40,886 nucleotides of DNA from Flavobacteriaceae bacterium (lineage in GTDB: Bacteria; Bacteroidota; Bacteroidia; Flavobacteriales; Flavobacteriaceae), in contig CANBOV010000016.1 in assembly GCA_947371275.1 (NCBI GenBank), positions 1 through 40,886 on the forward strand, given 5' to 3'. Numbering within the stretch: the stretch's first letter is position 1; each line of letters starts with the position of its first letter. The notes under the pieces are model-generated. The model searched no databases and was not told where the DNA came from. It saw only the letters and a list, made by a program, of their open reading frames with translations. Shown here in pieces: positions 16,601 through 26,514 of this stretch. The position numbers were made by a program, and so were the translations under genes.

Positions 16601-18224
16601 AATAGATGGTAATCTTAATGAATTAGATTATAACGGTAGACTTTTCGTTAATGAAGCGGGACTCACCATTCCGTATCTCAACACCGATTATGTTTTTGAT
16701 GATCGATCTATTGTAGACGTTACCGAAAATAAGTTTATCATTCGAGAAACCAATATTACCGATACCAAATTTGATACAAAAGGAACCCTCAGCGGGTTTA
16801 TCAAACACAAACAATTTGGCGATTGGCAATTGGATTTATCGGTTTCATCCAACCGACTATTGGCGCTCAACACTACAGATCATGAGGATGCTGCTTATTA
16901 TGGAAAAGCATATATGAATGGTTCAGCTTCAATTAAGGGACCAACCAGTGGATTGATGATTAAGGTTGATGCAGAATCGGCTAAAGGTACCGATATAAAA
17001 ATCCCTATCAATGATGCTGAAGCCGTGCAAGAAAGCAGTTATATACACTTCTTAACGCCTCAAGAAAAAAAGAAGAAAAACAACAATGCTGTAGCTGTAG
17101 CTAAAGATTATCACGGATTGGAATTGGAATTTAATTTTGAAATCAACAATAATGCTTCTATAGAGGTAATTCTGAATAGAGAATCGGGTCATGGTATGAA
17201 AGGGAAGGGATATGGCACTTTGTTATTTCGAATCAACACATTGGGTAAGTTTGAGATGTGGGGTGATTTCATTGCGCTAGAGGGTACTTATAACTTTAAG
17301 TATGGTGGATTAATAGATAAAAAGTTTGATGTTAAAAAAGGAGGGTCTATCACTTGGACGGGTGATCCTATGGCGGCCAGTTTAAACTTAGAAGCCATTT
17401 ATAAAACGTCGGCCAATCCATCGGTTTTAATTAATAATCCTTCCTTTAATAAAAAAGTCGATGTGGTGGTTACCATAGCGGTAAAAGGAAATTTGACAAG
17501 TCCGGAGCCCGATTTTAACATCAGTTTCCCAACCGTTGGGAGTTCGCTAAAATCAGAAATCCAAACTCAATTAGAAGATAAAGACAAGCGACAAATACAA
17601 GCCTTATCCTTATTGTCCTCTAATACTTTTTTAAGCACGGTAGGGGTAAGTCAGTCCCAACCTAGTAATCTTTTATTTGAAAAGGCAGGAAGCTTATTTA
17701 CCGATATTTTTTCGGGAGCGGATGATAAGATTTCTATAGCTCCTGAATACATTGCTCCGGATAGAACACCAAATCAGCAAACTGATGCACGTATTGCCGT
17801 TTCGGTTACTTCAAAAATCAATGAAAGAATTACGGTCAATGGAAAAGTAGGGGTGCCTATAGGCGGTATTAACGAGTCTACAGTAGTAGGCGATGTAGAA
17901 GTACAATACAGAGTAAACGAGGACGGTACATTGAATCTGCGTGTGTTTAATAAAGAAAACGACATTACTTATATAGGACAAGGGATTGGCTATACGCAAG
18001 GAGTTGGAATTTCCTATGAAGTTGATTTTGACACGTTTAAAGAGTTGGTCAACAAAATCTTTAAGAATGCCAAAATTAATAAAATGACCCCGGTCAATTC
18101 TAGTGACGTGCACGATTCTACTCCCGTTACTGATGACATTACTATTGTCCCTAAAAAAGAAGAAGAAAAGAAGAAAAAAACAGCTACTCCACAAAATAAA
18201 GAAGCAATTCCTGCCGAGGATTGA
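13692..18224 (+). CDS. tamB: TamB-like translocation/assembly protein
   Basis: A very large envelope protein, 1510 residues, of the TamB/AsmA-like group. An N-terminal membrane anchor (about residues 16-38) is followed by a long periplasmic beta-rich region of repeating amphipathic strands. This forms the lipid-binding groove thought to bridge inner and outer membranes. The C-terminal TamB (DUF490) domain is visible with LEGTYNFKYGG, GGSITWTGDPM and NLEAIYKTSANP (about 1195-1240). The last 30 residues are Lys/Glu-rich. The start is a TTG at 13692: an in-frame stop lies directly before it and no early ATG exists. It is the only gene of its transcript unit. Confidence 0.93.
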   Translation: MEKNKTNNGFIKFRRIVLRTIAVLLLLLLITSIALTLPVVQTKIARYATERINKDYGTNINIDKIAITVFGGVKIKNLLILDHHKDTLIYSKRIKTSILDVNKLVNGKLLFGDLRFDTFYLQIKTYKREKETNLDLFVAAFDDGKPGSGKFLMKSKNIFLKDSRFVMLDYNRSQPKDVDFTKLNAHLNDFMIKGPNVYAAITTMSFKDHRGVFVENLQSDFAYTKHDISLKKLEVTTKESFLKGNVILRYSRDNHDFSDFNNKVKFDVKLDSATLSSNDIRYFYKELGRNQKFYLNSKIKGTLNNFYATHLYLQDRKKTIIRGDVNFKNLFPRAPGQFYMKGNFWKIASNYSDLTKLLPNILGKKLPTSLAKLGQFDYTGRAEITQQYITTNFVMNTALGILESDLHMSNLTNIDNAQYKGKVILDGFDVGAMMNDNTIGKVSLNLDVEGKGFTRKYLNTSFVGDVFQVKYNGYNYTKIIVDGSFKEPMFKGKFNINDPNLFMDFDGTVDLSKKENIYDFNSKIDYANLVKLNWIKDSISVFKGDIIVKASGNSFDNLKGDLVLTNASYQNKKGQYFLDYLNVNSRFDVNGERNIVINSPDAIEGSVVGRYKFNQLQKMVENSLGSFYANYKQNKVLPNQYLKFDFALHSKIIEIFNPDISLAPNTLLKGNISSDTKNFKLDFNSPQVVAYNNTFDKILIQVDNKNPLYNAYVQMDSIKTKRYKVRDFSMINTFSNDTLHFRTEFKGGKRGNDFYNLNLYHTINKDNKNVIGFNKSELQFKDYLWFLNEKEGTEDNKIVFDKKLKNFSFNNLMLSHGEQSINFMGYWNGKKDKDLELTFDKVNLNKVTPDVEKFQFDGKLNGKVNFKQTNDIFLPTSTLRIDSLQVNAIALGEMNLDIKGDETLSKFHLNSTLNNKNVESFSANGDISIVDNQTLLDVDLNFDKFNLGVLGKIGGDVITNIRGFASGSARIDGNLNELDYNGRLFVNEAGLTIPYLNTDYVFDDRSIVDVTENKFIIRETNITDTKFDTKGTLSGFIKHKQFGDWQLDLSVSSNRLLALNTTDHEDAAYYGKAYMNGSASIKGPTSGLMIKVDAESAKGTDIKIPINDAEAVQESSYIHFLTPQEKKKKNNNAVAVAKDYHGLELEFNFEINNNASIEVILNRESGHGMKGKGYGTLLFRINTLGKFEMWGDFIALEGTYNFKYGGLIDKKFDVKKGGSITWTGDPMAASLNLEAIYKTSANPSVLINNPSFNKKVDVVVTIAVKGNLTSPEPDFNISFPTVGSSLKSEIQTQLEDKDKRQIQALSLLSSNTFLSTVGVSQSQPSNLLFEKAGSLFTDIFSGADDKISIAPEYIAPDRTPNQQTDARIAVSVTSKINERITVNGKVGVPIGGINESTVVGDVEVQYRVNEDGTLNLRVFNKENDITYIGQGIGYTQGVGISYEVDFDTFKELVNKIFKNAKINKMTPVNSSDVHDSTPVTDDITIVPKKEEEKKKKTATPQNKEAIPAED

Positions 18225-18339
18225 GGGATAATCTTCACTTTGCCATTAACAACTCAAAAACTTATCAACGAAAACGTTTGAATTTCCCTAATATTATTAA
18301 TATAGTAATAATATAGTAGAAATTATGCGCCTTCTTTGC

Positions 18340-18348
18340 TAATTTTAC
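18340..18348 (+). promoter_or_regulatory. Possible -7 box of pfkA
   Basis: TAATTTTAC lies 26 bases before the pfkA ATG. It differs from TAnnTTTG in the last base. The same nine bases stand 25 bases before the methylglyoxal synthase ATG, which makes chance less likely. The stretch between tamB and this box is AT-rich with no gene. Confidence 0.4.
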
Positions 18349-18365
18349 ATTTTAATATTGAAAAA

Positions 18366-19352
18366 ATGTCTAAAAACATAAAAAAAATAGGTGTGTTAAC
18401 ATCCGGAGGTGACGCTCCAGGTATGAATGCCGCCATCCGTGCCGTGGTTAGAACGTGTGCCTATCACAACATCGAATGTATAGGTATTTATAGAGGATAC
18501 CAAGGAATGATAGAAGGAGACTTTAAAGAAATGGGTCCGCGTAGTGTAAACAATATTGTAAACAAAGGAGGAACCATCTTAAAATCGGCTCGTTCTAGAG
18601 AATTTATGACTACCGAGGGTCGTCAAAAAGCACACCAAAACTTGGTTAACGCTGGAGTAGATGCGCTAGTAGTAATTGGTGGCGACGGTTCTTTTACTGG
18701 AGCAGAAGTATTCAACGAAGAATACGGTTTTCCAGTAATGGGTATCCCGGGAACTATTGACAACGATATTTTTGGAACCAGCCACACTTTAGGCTATGAT
18801 ACCGCTTTAAATACAGTTGTAGAAGTAATTGATAAAATTAGAGATACCGCCAGTTCGCACAACCGCTTATTCTTTGTGGAGGTGATGGGCAGAGATGCAG
18901 GACATATTGCCTTAAATGCCGGAATTGGTGCTGGTGCAGAAGAAATATTGATTCCAGAAGAAGACCTTGGATTAGATCGCTTACTAGATTCTTTGAAAAA
19001 AAGTAAGGCTTCAGGAAAATCATCGAGTATCGTAGTGATTGCTGAAGGAGATAAAATTGGTAAAAATGTATTTGAATTAAAAGATTATGTAGAAGCCAAT
19101 TTGCCAGAATATGATGTTAGGGTTTCGGTATTAGGTCACATGCAACGTGGGGGTGCCCCTTCTTGTTTTGACCGTGTACTTGCATCTAGATTAGGAGTGA
19201 AAGCAGTGGAATCCCTATTGGAAGGAAAATCCAATTTTATGGTGGGATTGATTGCCGACAAAGTAGCACTGACACCATTAGAGCAAGCTATAAAAGGCCA
19301 TACTGAAATAGACAGAGAATTGCTGCGAGTATCTGATATCATGTCGACCTAA
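18366..19352 (+). CDS. pfkA: ATP-dependent 6-phosphofructokinase
   Basis: Phosphorylates fructose 6-phosphate in glycolysis; 328 residues when started at 18366 (MSKNIKKIGVLTSGG). Motifs are in order: LTSGGDAPGMNAAIRA at the N-terminus, GGDGSFTGA (the glycine in GGDGS points to ATP rather than pyrophosphate), the catalytic PGTIDND loop, VMGRDAGHIA for sugar binding and GHMQRGGAPS near the end. It is followed 69 bases later by the GAPDH gene on the same strand with no terminator between them, so the two glycolytic genes are probably co-transcribed. Confidence 0.96.
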   Translation: MSKNIKKIGVLTSGGDAPGMNAAIRAVVRTCAYHNIECIGIYRGYQGMIEGDFKEMGPRSVNNIVNKGGTILKSARSREFMTTEGRQKAHQNLVNAGVDALVVIGGDGSFTGAEVFNEEYGFPVMGIPGTIDNDIFGTSHTLGYDTALNTVVEVIDKIRDTASSHNRLFFVEVMGRDAGHIALNAGIGAGAEEILIPEEDLGLDRLLDSLKKSKASGKSSSIVVIAEGDKIGKNVFELKDYVEANLPEYDVRVSVLGHMQRGGAPSCFDRVLASRLGVKAVESLLEGKSNFMVGLIADKVALTPLEQAIKGHTEIDRELLRVSDIMST

Positions 19353-19403
19353 GGATATAAATTAAATAGAAAACATAAATAAAATAGTAAATAATCGGCA
19401 TAA

Positions 19404-20426
<1,023 letters not shown>

Positions 20427-20435
20427 ATAATAAAT

Positions 20436-20472
20436 AAAAAATCCCGTTACATTTGCTGTGACGGGATTTTTT
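20436..20472 (+). terminator. Terminator after gapA
   Basis: Arms TCCCGTTACA (20442-20451) and TGTGACGGGA (20457-20466) form a 10-bp stem with one G-T pair and a 5-base loop, flanked by an A run before and a T run after. It can work in both directions. Confidence 0.9.
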
Positions 20473-20568
20473 ATTTCCTTGACCAAACTAAACCAAAAAA
20501 CAATAAAAGCGAATTAAAGTCAGGGCTCAAATAATTCCTGAATGCTGATTCCTTAATCCAAATGAATT

Positions 20569-21420
20569 ATGAAATTATTAGTTGATAGTGGATCTACTAA
20601 AGCCGACTGGATTGCCATTGATGATAATGGTAAAGTGCTTTTCACCACTCAAACTTTGGGTCTAAATCCCGAAGTATTAGATAAAGAAGAAATTATTAGC
20701 CGATTGAACGATAAGTTTGATATCGAACATAATAAAGATAAAGCCACGCATTTGTTTTTCTATGGTGCCGGTTGTGGAACCGACCGTATGAAAAATTTTC
20801 TAACGCAGGTATTTGAAGAGTATTTTACGCAGGCTGCAATTTCAGTCCATGAAGATACCTATGCAGCCGTTTATGCAACCACACCCAAAGACGAAGAAGC
20901 TATAGTGTGCATCCTTGGAACAGGTTCTAATTGTAGTTTTTTTGATGGTAAAGTATTGCATCAAAAAGTACAATCCTTGGGCTATATTGCAATGGATGAT
21001 GGATCAGGAAATCGTTTTGGCCGACATTTATTACGAGGGTATTATTTCAATTCGATGCCGGCTGAATTAGCCAAAGAATTTGAAGACGAATATAATTTGG
21101 ATGCAGATTATATCAAAGCTAATTTATACAAAGAAGCCAATCCGAATGCATATTTAGCTACGTTTGCCAAATTCATCATTAAGCACAAAGACACTGAATT
21201 TTGCCAAAAAATTATACGTAAAGAACTTAAGAAGTTTGCCAAAAATTACGTGATGCAATTTGATAATTGCAAGGAAGTTCCCGTGCATTTTGTGGGTTCA
21301 ATTGCATTCTATTTGAAAGACGAATTAGAACAAGTGTTAAACAAATACGAGATAAAAATTGGTAATGTACTCCGCCGACCAATAGACGGATTAATCGCTT
21401 ACCATATTTTAAATAAATAA
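20569..21420 (+). CDS. BadF/BadG-type sugar kinase, N-acetylglucosamine kinase-like
   Basis: An ASKHA-fold kinase of 283 residues. The N-terminal phosphate-binding motif LLVDSGSTKADWIAID and the second phosphate motif CILGTGSNCSFFDG (about residues 118-131) are clear; VHFVGSIAF near residue 243 is the adenosine motif. Such proteins in Bacteroidota are usually named N-acetylglucosamine kinase, which would fit cell-wall or chitin sugar recycling. The substrate is inferred from the family only. It lies between two terminators and so forms its own unit. Confidence 0.88.
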   Translation: MKLLVDSGSTKADWIAIDDNGKVLFTTQTLGLNPEVLDKEEIISRLNDKFDIEHNKDKATHLFFYGAGCGTDRMKNFLTQVFEEYFTQAAISVHEDTYAAVYATTPKDEEAIVCILGTGSNCSFFDGKVLHQKVQSLGYIAMDDGSGNRFGRHLLRGYYFNSMPAELAKEFEDEYNLDADYIKANLYKEANPNAYLATFAKFIIKHKDTEFCQKIIRKELKKFAKNYVMQFDNCKEVPVHFVGSIAFYLKDELEQVLNKYEIKIGNVLRRPIDGLIAYHILNK

Positions 21421-21428
21421 AGAATAAA

Positions 21429-21453
21429 GCCACGTGAAAAGCGTGGTTTTTTT
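21429..21453 (+). terminator. Terminator after the sugar kinase gene
   Basis: CCACG (21430-21434) and CGTGG (21442-21446) form a short stem with a 7-base loop, followed by seven T. It sits directly upstream of the possible promoter of the next gene. Confidence 0.8.
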
Positions 21454-21461
21454 AATTTTAC
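21453..21461 (+). promoter_or_regulatory. Possible -7 box of mgsA
   Basis: TAATTTTAC, identical to the candidate box upstream of pfkA, 25 bases before the ATG. It overlaps the T run of the preceding terminator. Confidence 0.4.
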
Positions 21462-21477
21462 GGTACTATCTATCACT

Positions 21478-21852
21478 ATGGAAATCGCTATCATCGCACA
21501 CGACGGAAAAAAAGCTGATATGGTTCAGTTTATTAATAAAAACAAGCATATTTTAGAAAAGGAGCACATCCAATTGATTGCTACAGGTACTACGGGAAGT
21601 AAAGTAGAAGCGGTAGGGATTAAAGTCAAGAAAATGTTGTCGGGTCCGCTAGGTGGTGATGCTCAAATAGCCGCAAGGGTTGCCGAAGGCAAAACCAAAA
21701 TGGTGCTCTTTTTTAAAGATCCCAATGCAAGCCATCCCCACGAACCCGATATCAACATGCTTATTCGTATTTGCGATGTACACAATGTTCCAGTAGCCAC
21801 TAATGAAGCAACGGCGCAGTTGTTATTGTTGGGCTTAGATGAATTAAAATAA
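21478..21852 (+). CDS. mgsA: Methylglyoxal synthase
   Basis: Converts dihydroxyacetone phosphate to methylglyoxal and phosphate, a bypass used when sugar phosphates pile up. It has 124 residues, a little shorter than the E. coli enzyme. The signature SGPLGGDAQIAARVAEG carries the catalytic Asp61, and DPNASHPHEPD carries the second Asp91; their spacing of 30 residues equals that of E. coli Asp71 and Asp101. The phosphate-binding ATGTTGS is also present. It is a single-gene unit between two terminators, near pfkA and gapA, which act just around the triose-phosphate branch point. Confidence 0.95.
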   Translation: MEIAIIAHDGKKADMVQFINKNKHILEKEHIQLIATGTTGSKVEAVGIKVKKMLSGPLGGDAQIAARVAEGKTKMVLFFKDPNASHPHEPDINMLIRICDVHNVPVATNEATAQLLLLGLDELK

Positions 21853-21870
21853 TTCCTTATAAAAAGAAAA

Positions 21871-21899
21871 AAATCCCCAACATCATATGTTGGGGATTT
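21871..21899. terminator. Bidirectional terminator between mgsA and ridA
   Basis: Arms AAATCCCCAACA (21871-21882) and TGTTGGGGATTT (21888-21899) pair perfectly over 12 bases around the 5-base loop TCATA. It serves mgsA from the left and ridA from the right. Confidence 0.92.
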
Positions 21900-21942
21900 T
21901 TAATTAATTCTGTATACTGCGTCTGAAAACTGCGACTTAGCA

Positions 21943-22329
21943 TTAGCCAACTGCTATCATCGAAATTTCTACATTGACATTCTTTGGCAAGCAGGCGACT
22001 TGAACCGTTTCTCGTGCAGGAGCTGTTTTTTCCTCAAAATAACTACCATAAACGGTATTGATTCGGGAAAAATCTCCCATATTCATTATGAATATAGTGG
22101 TTTTAACTACGTTATCAAAAGTCATCCCTGCTGCTTCCAATACAGCCTTCATGTTTTCCATTACTTGCTTAGTCTCGGTTTCAATATCATCGAGAACCAG
22201 TTCCATAGTCTTGGGCTCTAAAGCTATTTGCCCCGAGGTATATAAAGTGTTTCCTATAAGCACCGCTTGGTTATAGGGCCCAATAGGTGCGGGTGCCTTC
22301 TCTGTAAAGATTATTTTCTTAGCGTTCAT
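21943..22329 (-). CDS. ridA: RidA-family enamine/imine deaminase
   Basis: Hydrolyses reactive enamine and imine intermediates made by PLP enzymes, such as 2-aminoacrylate. It has 128 residues, the normal length of this trimeric family. Landmarks are the N-terminal APAPIGPYNQAV, YTSGQIA, and the signature PARETVQVACLPKNVNVEI, whose arginine binds the substrate carboxylate. It lies 37 bases after lptD on the same strand, probably on the same transcript although the functions are unrelated. Confidence 0.95.
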   Translation of the reverse strand: MNAKKIIFTEKAPAPIGPYNQAVLIGNTLYTSGQIALEPKTMELVLDDIETETKQVMENMKAVLEAAGMTFDNVVKTTIFIMNMGDFSRINTVYGSYFEEKTAPARETVQVACLPKNVNVEISMIAVG

Positions 22330-22366
22330 TTACTATACTATTAAATTCCAAAATTCAAAGCTCCTC

Positions 22367-25108
22367 TTATTTAAGAGTTCTATCCGGTTGATTGCGTTTA
22401 TCCCATTTAATGTCACTCAACACGCCCGATTTAATTCCGATAAAGAAACTCCAATAGGTATTAGTGCCAAAAGGAACCCAACTAAAATCCATACGCCAAC
22501 TGTCCAAATCGCGCTCAAAGCGGAATTGGGTAAAGGTGACTCCTTTTTGAACCATGTCATACCCCGTTGAAACACCAATTTTCCATTTAGGGGTTAAATC
22601 GGTATTCAAAGAAACCATCAAGGAATTCCCGGTGATTTTTTTCTCTCTATTGTTGTTGGAATAGGTAAGAGAATAAGCAAAATTGACATCAAAAGGCAAT
22701 GCGTATTTAAAGAAATCGGTTTGTTTATCCGAACCTTCCTCGCCCTCTTTAAATTGACTCTGTCTTCGATCGCTTAAATCAGTATTGGTTCCAAATAAAT
22801 CATCAGGGCGGCCACCATTACGTTTACTTTGAGTATTCTCTTTATCTCCACTAGTCGACTTGCTGCTAAAAGCATAATTAACCGTCATATTAGCACTAGT
22901 CATTCTAAACAAACTTCCGCCGTTGTCAATATTCCAAGTGTTAATGCGCTTTCCAGAATTATTGATGGCGTAAGGATCTAAAGTGGTGGCAAAATTCACA
23001 TTCATCTTTTGTTTAAAGAATTGTGTACCGCCGCTCACACGCATTGGAGACCAACGCAACGAATCAGCAGTTATGTCATAACTTGTGGACAAGTTAAGGT
23101 TGTTTAATAACATCACTTTTTTAGCTTCTGTTTTGGTAGTGTCTTTATCGGTTACCTTAGCTTCAAAGGTGTTACTCAAACTAAAACCAACATTGTTTGA
23201 CATATTCTTTCCAGGTGCTCCAAATATACCTCCGTCAAATCGGGTATAATCTTTTCGAATAGTACCACTGCCGTCGGGGTCATAAGTGTCATAGTATTTA
23301 GCAAAACTAGGAGTGTAGCTGTAGGATACATTCGGGCGCATCACATGACGTATTGCTTGTATTTTTTTGGTCTCGCCAAAATTAAAGGTTCCATAAATAG
23401 TAGTCCCCAATCCTGCCGAAAAGGAATAGGTTCTAAAAGCATCAAAGCCCGGAATTTCCACATCAATCACTTTGCTTTGTGCTGCACTGTATTGTTTTCT
23501 TATGGTTTTAAAGTACCAAACCTCATTATAGTTCATTGCCATAGTTGCACTGAAATACTTAAATAGTTTAAAATTAGTACTCAACGGTATAGTGTGTTGG
23601 AAGCCCAACTTGGCATCTCTAAACATCTGTGGTTTAAAGAAAAGAGAGTCACGAGTTGCAATACGGTTTTCTCCTTTTAAGTTGTACTGCAAATTGATGT
23701 TTTTGAACATTCCCTTTTTTACCCCGTTTTTGGGAGCAAAAGGATATACCCTGTCTACGCTGAATTGCAGTGTAGGCAAGGTCATATTGATTTCTTTGGT
23801 GTTGGTATTTTGAGAATGGGTCGCGGTCAACGACATATTCATTTGGGGAATTGTATTAAAGGTTTTGGAATAGGATACAGATGAACTTAAGGTGTTGTTC
23901 AAACGGGACCCAACATTCACTTGATTTATCGAATTTACATAATACTTACTACTACCCAAGTTTACTGAGGCAGAGAAACGCGAATTGGGATTTGACTTAC
24001 TGTCTTTGGAATGCGACCACTGTATATTATAAATACTAGTTTTGGCATAATCGGGATACCCTCGCTCACTACTAATAAGGTTTTCGAAACGCACGTTGAC
24101 ATTACCCAAAAATTTGTAACGCTTGGCATAGGATGATTCAAATCGCATGGCATAACTGCCGTTTGTATAATAATCACCTAATACGGCCAAATCATAATTA
24201 TTGTTCAAGGCAAAATAATACCCTCCATTTTGCAATGAAAAACCACGAGTGTTACTGTCGTTATAACTAGGAATAATCAGTCCAGAACGGCTTTTTTCGG
24301 TCATAGGAAAAAAGGCAAAGGGCAAGGCTAAAGGGGTAGGCACGTCAGCAATAACCATATTGGTTAAGCCAACCACTACTTTTTTGCCAGGAACAAGTTT
24401 TACTTTACTGGCTTGGAAATAGTACTCAGGATCATCAACATCCTTAGCCGTTGTAAAGCGAGCTTTCTTCATGAAGTAAACTGAGTCGTTTTCTTTTTTG
24501 GAAATGGCTGCCTTAATGTGCATTTCTCCTTGTTCGGTTCTGGAATTCCAAACCAACGCTTTTTTAGTCTTATAATTGAAACGTATTGAATCGGGCTCAA
24601 CGGTGTTGCCTCCTTGTTTAAAAGAAGGCAATTGGGTGTAGGCTCCAGTGGAATCTTTCAACCGACCCGCATATACTTCGTTTTTCTGATAATCAAATAC
24701 AATAATACCCGCCTTTAATTCGATATCTTGGTAATACAATTCTGCTTTGTCATAAAGAGTAACCAATTTTTTCTTCTGATCAATCTTAGCATACTTAGCA
24801 GCACGGTATTTTACTTTACCGTCCAGTATTGGCTTTTTCTTGTTTAAAGAGGCCACCTTGATGCTGTCGCCTCCTTTTAACGTATCTCCCTCTTTTATTG
24901 TTACTACTTTTGGAGTCACTTCAGGAGCTTTAACCGGGCTATCTATTTGATTTTTAGCTTTAATGGTTTTAACCTTTTTGGGTATCGTTTGGGAGTAGGT
25001 TTTTAGGTTTCCTAATGTTAGGAAAATTGTTAAAAAAACGATATAAAATAAGTTTCTTTGCAAAGGTTTAGTGCTATTTTTGTAGAAATATGGCCTGATT
25101 TTTGCCAT
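22367..25108 (-). CDS. lptD: LptD-like LPS assembly outer membrane protein
   Basis: The outer-membrane barrel that inserts lipopolysaccharide into the outer leaflet; 913 residues. An N-terminal signal-like segment (about 20-40) is followed by a Lys-rich linker and an OstA/LptA-like jellyroll (about 90-230, YRAAKYAKIDQKKKLVTLYDKAELYYQD). The rest is a long beta-barrel rich in alternating aromatic strands, ending WSFFIGIKSGVLSD. I start it at 25108 (MAKIRPYF); an upstream ATG at 25123 is also possible. A TAAGTTTG at 25111-25118 on this strand looks like a -7 box, which would put the transcript start very close to the ATG. It is divergent from the amidase gene. Confidence 0.9.
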   Translation of the reverse strand: MAKIRPYFYKNSTKPLQRNLFYIVFLTIFLTLGNLKTYSQTIPKKVKTIKAKNQIDSPVKAPEVTPKVVTIKEGDTLKGGDSIKVASLNKKKPILDGKVKYRAAKYAKIDQKKKLVTLYDKAELYYQDIELKAGIIVFDYQKNEVYAGRLKDSTGAYTQLPSFKQGGNTVEPDSIRFNYKTKKALVWNSRTEQGEMHIKAAISKKENDSVYFMKKARFTTAKDVDDPEYYFQASKVKLVPGKKVVVGLTNMVIADVPTPLALPFAFFPMTEKSRSGLIIPSYNDSNTRGFSLQNGGYYFALNNNYDLAVLGDYYTNGSYAMRFESSYAKRYKFLGNVNVRFENLISSERGYPDYAKTSIYNIQWSHSKDSKSNPNSRFSASVNLGSSKYYVNSINQVNVGSRLNNTLSSSVSYSKTFNTIPQMNMSLTATHSQNTNTKEINMTLPTLQFSVDRVYPFAPKNGVKKGMFKNINLQYNLKGENRIATRDSLFFKPQMFRDAKLGFQHTIPLSTNFKLFKYFSATMAMNYNEVWYFKTIRKQYSAAQSKVIDVEIPGFDAFRTYSFSAGLGTTIYGTFNFGETKKIQAIRHVMRPNVSYSYTPSFAKYYDTYDPDGSGTIRKDYTRFDGGIFGAPGKNMSNNVGFSLSNTFEAKVTDKDTTKTEAKKVMLLNNLNLSTSYDITADSLRWSPMRVSGGTQFFKQKMNVNFATTLDPYAINNSGKRINTWNIDNGGSLFRMTSANMTVNYAFSSKSTSGDKENTQSKRNGGRPDDLFGTNTDLSDRRQSQFKEGEEGSDKQTDFFKYALPFDVNFAYSLTYSNNNREKKITGNSLMVSLNTDLTPKWKIGVSTGYDMVQKGVTFTQFRFERDLDSWRMDFSWVPFGTNTYWSFFIGIKSGVLSDIKWDKRNQPDRTLK

Positions 25109-25197
25109 GGCAAACTTAAACAATATTTTCGGTCAAAAATAAGGAAATATTGGTTTTATAACCCTTGGGTTTTAATTTAAATTAACTTTTGAAGTCA

Positions 25198-26478
25198 ATG
25201 AAATTTACAAATAACAGCAAAATCTGTTTTCTAATACTTTTATTATGTAGCGTTTTGAATGTAATCGGACAATCAAAAGCCAATAAGTTTACCATTGTAT
25301 TAGATGCCGGTCATGGAGGTAAAGACCCGGGAAATTCTTATCACGGTTACGTCGAAAAAGACATAGCTCTTAAAACAACACTTAAAGTAGGGGAGTTTCT
25401 AGAAAAGGAAAAAGACTTTGAAGTGGTCTTTACCCGAAAAACTGATGTTTTTATTGAATTGGTGAACCGTCCAAAAGTGGCCAACAAAATCAACGCCAAC
25501 TTGTTTGTTTCCATCCACTGTAATTCTGTTAAGAACTTTGAGCCTGAAGGCACAGAAACTTTCGTCATGGGACTCTCTAGAAGTAACATGAACCTTGAAG
25601 TAGCCAAAAATGAAAACTCGGTAATCTTACTGGAAGACAACTATAAGAAGACCTATGAAGGATTCGATCCTAAGAAACCAGAAACCTTTATTGGACTTAA
25701 ATTAAAACAAGAAGAAAACTTGAACAGTAGCATTACTTTGGCCTCAAGCATTCAAGAGAATTTCACCAGCAATCTGAATCGAAAAACCCGTGGGGTAAAA
25801 CAACAACCACTATGGGTACTTGATGCTGCCTATATGCCTGGGGTACTAATCGAATTAGGCTTTCTTTCCAATTCCGAAGAAGGGGAGTTTTTGAATTCAG
25901 AGGAAGGCCAAGCCAAAATGGCGCATCAAATAGCCGAAGCTATCGTGAAATACAAAAGGGATTACTTTAGCGAACCTTATGCTTATGATGAGAATAAAGT
26001 AGCCGATAAGTTACCAAAATACGAACCCAAAGCACCCAAAATTGAACCTAAGGTAGAGCCTAAGGAAAGTAAGGTCGAACCTGTAGTGGTGAAAACCGAG
26101 CCTAAAATTGAAGCCAAAGAAGTAAAGGTGGATTCAAAAGAAATCAAGACAGAAGCCAAAGTCACCAAAACGGTAAGCAAGGATACCTTAGAAGCCAAAG
26201 TGGTAGATGAAGAACCGATCCTGGCAACAGCTACTGATGAAGGAATGTACAAGATCCAACTATTTGCCAGCTCTAAAAAGAAAGATTTAAGTTCGCCCGA
26301 TTTTAAAGGCTTACAGGACATCTCCTTGACCTATGAACACAATTTATATAAATACTATTACAGTAAATCAATAGATTTAGAAGGAGCTAAAAAGAGCTGT
26401 CAAGAAGCAAAAAAACATGGGTTTAAAGATGCTTTTATTGTCATTTTCTCGGCTGGAAAAGGTATTCCCTTAAAATAA
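25198..26478 (+). CDS. N-acetylmuramoyl-L-alanine amidase with SPOR domain (first copy)
   Basis: A periplasmic zinc amidase (Amidase_3, AmiC-like) that cuts the peptide from the glycan of peptidoglycan, 426 residues from the ATG at 25198. The signal peptide ends near VIGQ. The catalytic domain spans about residues 25-255: the first zinc His is in LDAGHGGKDPG, the Glu ligand in VEKDIALK, the second His in SIHCNS and the catalytic Glu in LIELGFLSN. A linker of about 90 residues follows, full of KVEPK-type repeats. The end is a SPOR-like domain (YKIQLFASSKKK to the C-terminus), which binds glycan strands stripped of peptides at the division site. A second copy follows directly. Confidence 0.94.
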   Translation: MKFTNNSKICFLILLLCSVLNVIGQSKANKFTIVLDAGHGGKDPGNSYHGYVEKDIALKTTLKVGEFLEKEKDFEVVFTRKTDVFIELVNRPKVANKINANLFVSIHCNSVKNFEPEGTETFVMGLSRSNMNLEVAKNENSVILLEDNYKKTYEGFDPKKPETFIGLKLKQEENLNSSITLASSIQENFTSNLNRKTRGVKQQPLWVLDAAYMPGVLIELGFLSNSEEGEFLNSEEGQAKMAHQIAEAIVKYKRDYFSEPYAYDENKVADKLPKYEPKAPKIEPKVEPKESKVEPVVVKTEPKIEAKEVKVDSKEIKTEAKVTKTVSKDTLEAKVVDEEPILATATDEGMYKIQLFASSKKKDLSSPDFKGLQDISLTYEHNLYKYYYSKSIDLEGAKKSCQEAKKHGFKDAFIVIFSAGKGIPLK

Positions 26479-26514
26479 TAAACCATAATAATACTATCGA
26501 AATTGATCACAAAA

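Noticed and set aside
17811..18194. Minus-strand frame of 127 codons inside tamB
   Set aside because: It is a shadow of the tamB coding sequence; composition is odd and no start signal is seen.
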